Positions 5,744-6,566 of a stretch of DNA of 6,566 bases are shown here, piece after piece (within the stretch, counting starts at the first letter, position 1; every line of letters begins with the position of its first letter). Location of the stretch: positions 1 to 6,566 of the forward strand of contig JAUMWZ010000091.1 in NCBI GenBank assembly GCA_030529405.1, given 5' to 3'. A model generated the notes under the pieces. That model did no database searches. It saw only the letters and a list, made by a program, of their open reading frames with translations, and was not told the DNA's origin. Origin of the DNA: Bacteroides sp. Lineage in GTDB: Bacteria > Bacteroidota > Bacteroidia > Bacteroidales > Bacteroidaceae. A program made the translations under genes and the position numbers.

Positions 5744-5773
5744 TCATTAAATGAACTAAATCACAATTATATA

Positions 5774-6502
5774 ATGAATATAGCACTTATTGGATATGGC
5801 AAAATGGGTAAAGAGGTAGAGAGAATTGCCATGTCGAGAGGACACAAAATAGTTTGCGTGATAGATGCAGACAATCAGAATGATTTTGAAAGTGAAAGTT
5901 TCCGCAATGCCGATGTGGCTATTGAGTTTACCAATCCTGAAGTAGCGTATAATAATATATTGCGTGCTTTTGATGCAGGCGTGAAGGTCGTTTCGGGCAG
6001 TACGGGTTGGAAAGAAAAGCACGAGGAGGACATACAAAGACTGTGCTCTGACGGCGGCAAGACCTTGTTTTGGTCTTCTAACTTTAGTCTTGGCGTGGCT
6101 GTGTTTTCTGCTGTAAACAAGTATTTGGCAAGCATAATGAATAAGTTTGCCGAGTATGATGTGACTATGGTAGAGACTCATCACGTTCACAAAAAAGATG
6201 CTCCGAGCGGAACGGCGATAACTCTTGCAGAAGGGATATTGCAAAACCTTGACAGAAAGCAAGGGTGGAAGAAAGCTGACGAGCCTTTTGGCGCAAACGA
6301 CCTGCCTATCACTTCGCTAAGAGAAGGAGAGGTTTTCGGTATACATACCGTTTGCTACAACTCTGATGTGGATACTATCTCTATCACACACGATGCTAAA
6401 AACCGAGGGGGCTTTGCCCTTGGAGCTGTGCTTGCAGCTGAATATACACACAAGAACAAAGGCTTTTTGGGAATGAAAGACCTTTTTGACTTTTTGAAGT
6501 AA
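5774..6502 (+). CDS. dapB: 4-hydroxy-tetrahydrodipicolinate reductase
   Basis: DapB reduces 4-hydroxy-tetrahydrodipicolinate with NAD(P)H to tetrahydrodipicolinate, in the cytoplasmic route to diaminopimelate (for peptidoglycan) and lysine. The 242-residue product has the N-terminal Rossmann fold with GYGKMG (7-12) and an acidic D31 after the second strand, then EFTNP (51-55) and SGSTGW (74-79). The family signature ETHHVHKKDAPSGTA spans 134-148; H136 and K140 correspond to catalytic H159 and K163 of the E. coli enzyme, and SGT (145-147) belongs to the substrate-binding segment. GGFALGA (212-218) is the usual C-terminal motif. It is shorter than the E. coli protein (273 residues), as is normal for Bacteroidota. 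The start is the first ATG, directly before the Rossmann strand. A probable lepB follows after 23 bases, so the two are likely co-transcribed. Confidence 0.97.
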   Translation: MNIALIGYGKMGKEVERIAMSRGHKIVCVIDADNQNDFESESFRNADVAIEFTNPEVAYNNILRAFDAGVKVVSGSTGWKEKHEEDIQRLCSDGGKTLFWSSNFSLGVAVFSAVNKYLASIMNKFAEYDVTMVETHHVHKKDAPSGTAITLAEGILQNLDRKQGWKKADEPFGANDLPITSLREGEVFGIHTVCYNSDVDTISITHDAKNRGGFALGAVLAAEYTHKNKGFLGMKDLFDFLK

Positions 6503-6525
6503 TAACGACAAACTAAATAGACGAT

Positions 6526-6566
6526 ATGATTAAGGCTAAAACATCAGACTGGATAAAGTTTGCGGT
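6526..6566 (+). CDS. lepB: Probable signal peptidase I, 5' end only
   Basis: An ATG 23 bases after dapB opens a frame reading MIKAKTSDWIKFAV up to the window edge. The short basic N-terminus followed by W-I-K-F and the beginning of a hydrophobic segment resembles Bacteroidota signal peptidase I. Gene order supports it, since dapB followed by lepB is common in Bacteroidales. Signal peptidase I is a membrane-bound Ser/Lys protease that removes signal peptides from secreted proteins. Only 13 complete codons and part of a 14th are visible, with no catalytic motif, so the call rests mainly on position. Confidence 0.55.
   Translation, partial: MIKAKTSDWIKFA

Noticed and set aside
5774..6502. dapB as truncated because it is shorter than the E. 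coli enzyme
   Set aside because: The N-terminal Rossmann motif, catalytic signature and C-terminal GGFALGA motif are all present; the shorter length is usual for this phylum.

Overview
The window looks like chromosomal DNA from an AT-rich member of the Bacteroidales (phylum Bacteroidota); the genus is not resolved. The evidence is the gene content (a DUF2851 protein, a lipoprotein carrying BspA-type leucine-rich repeats, and a dapB gene followed closely by a probable lepB), the lack of Shine-Dalgarno sequences ahead of the starts, and several promoters that fit the Bacteroidota pattern TTTG / TAnnTTTG.

Layout from left to right. Positions 3-71 hold the tail of an unidentified plus-strand gene. 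Positions 72-352 are non-coding and contain a degenerate tandem array with a 22-bp period. A 17-bp perfect hairpin (353-390) ends the minus-strand gene at 403-1680, which encodes a lipoprotein with a transglutaminase-like domain and a C-terminal BspA-type repeat region. A 155-bp divergent promoter region separates it from a plus-strand DEAD-box RNA helicase of the DeaD/CsdA type (1836-3680), which is followed by a strong hairpin terminator (3721-3752). Positions 3753-4377 are almost gene-free: one doubtful 53-codon frame, a second 22-bp-period array built of overlapping hairpins, a CT-rich imperfect direct repeat and a G7 run. Next come a minus-strand DUF2851 gene (4378-5685), an 88-bp divergent region with two interleaved face-to-face promoters, dapB (5774-6502), and the first codons of a probable signal peptidase I gene (6526 onward).

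Functionally these are mostly housekeeping genes: RNA remodelling, lysine/diaminopimelate synthesis and protein export. The accessory gene is the envelope lipoprotein. No defence system, mobile element or CRISPR array is visible. The least ordinary content is non-coding. Both gaps between convergent genes carry a 22-bp-phased, partly palindromic repeat array, while both gaps between divergent genes carry only promoters. The dapB and DUF2851 promoters occupy the same DNA in opposite directions.
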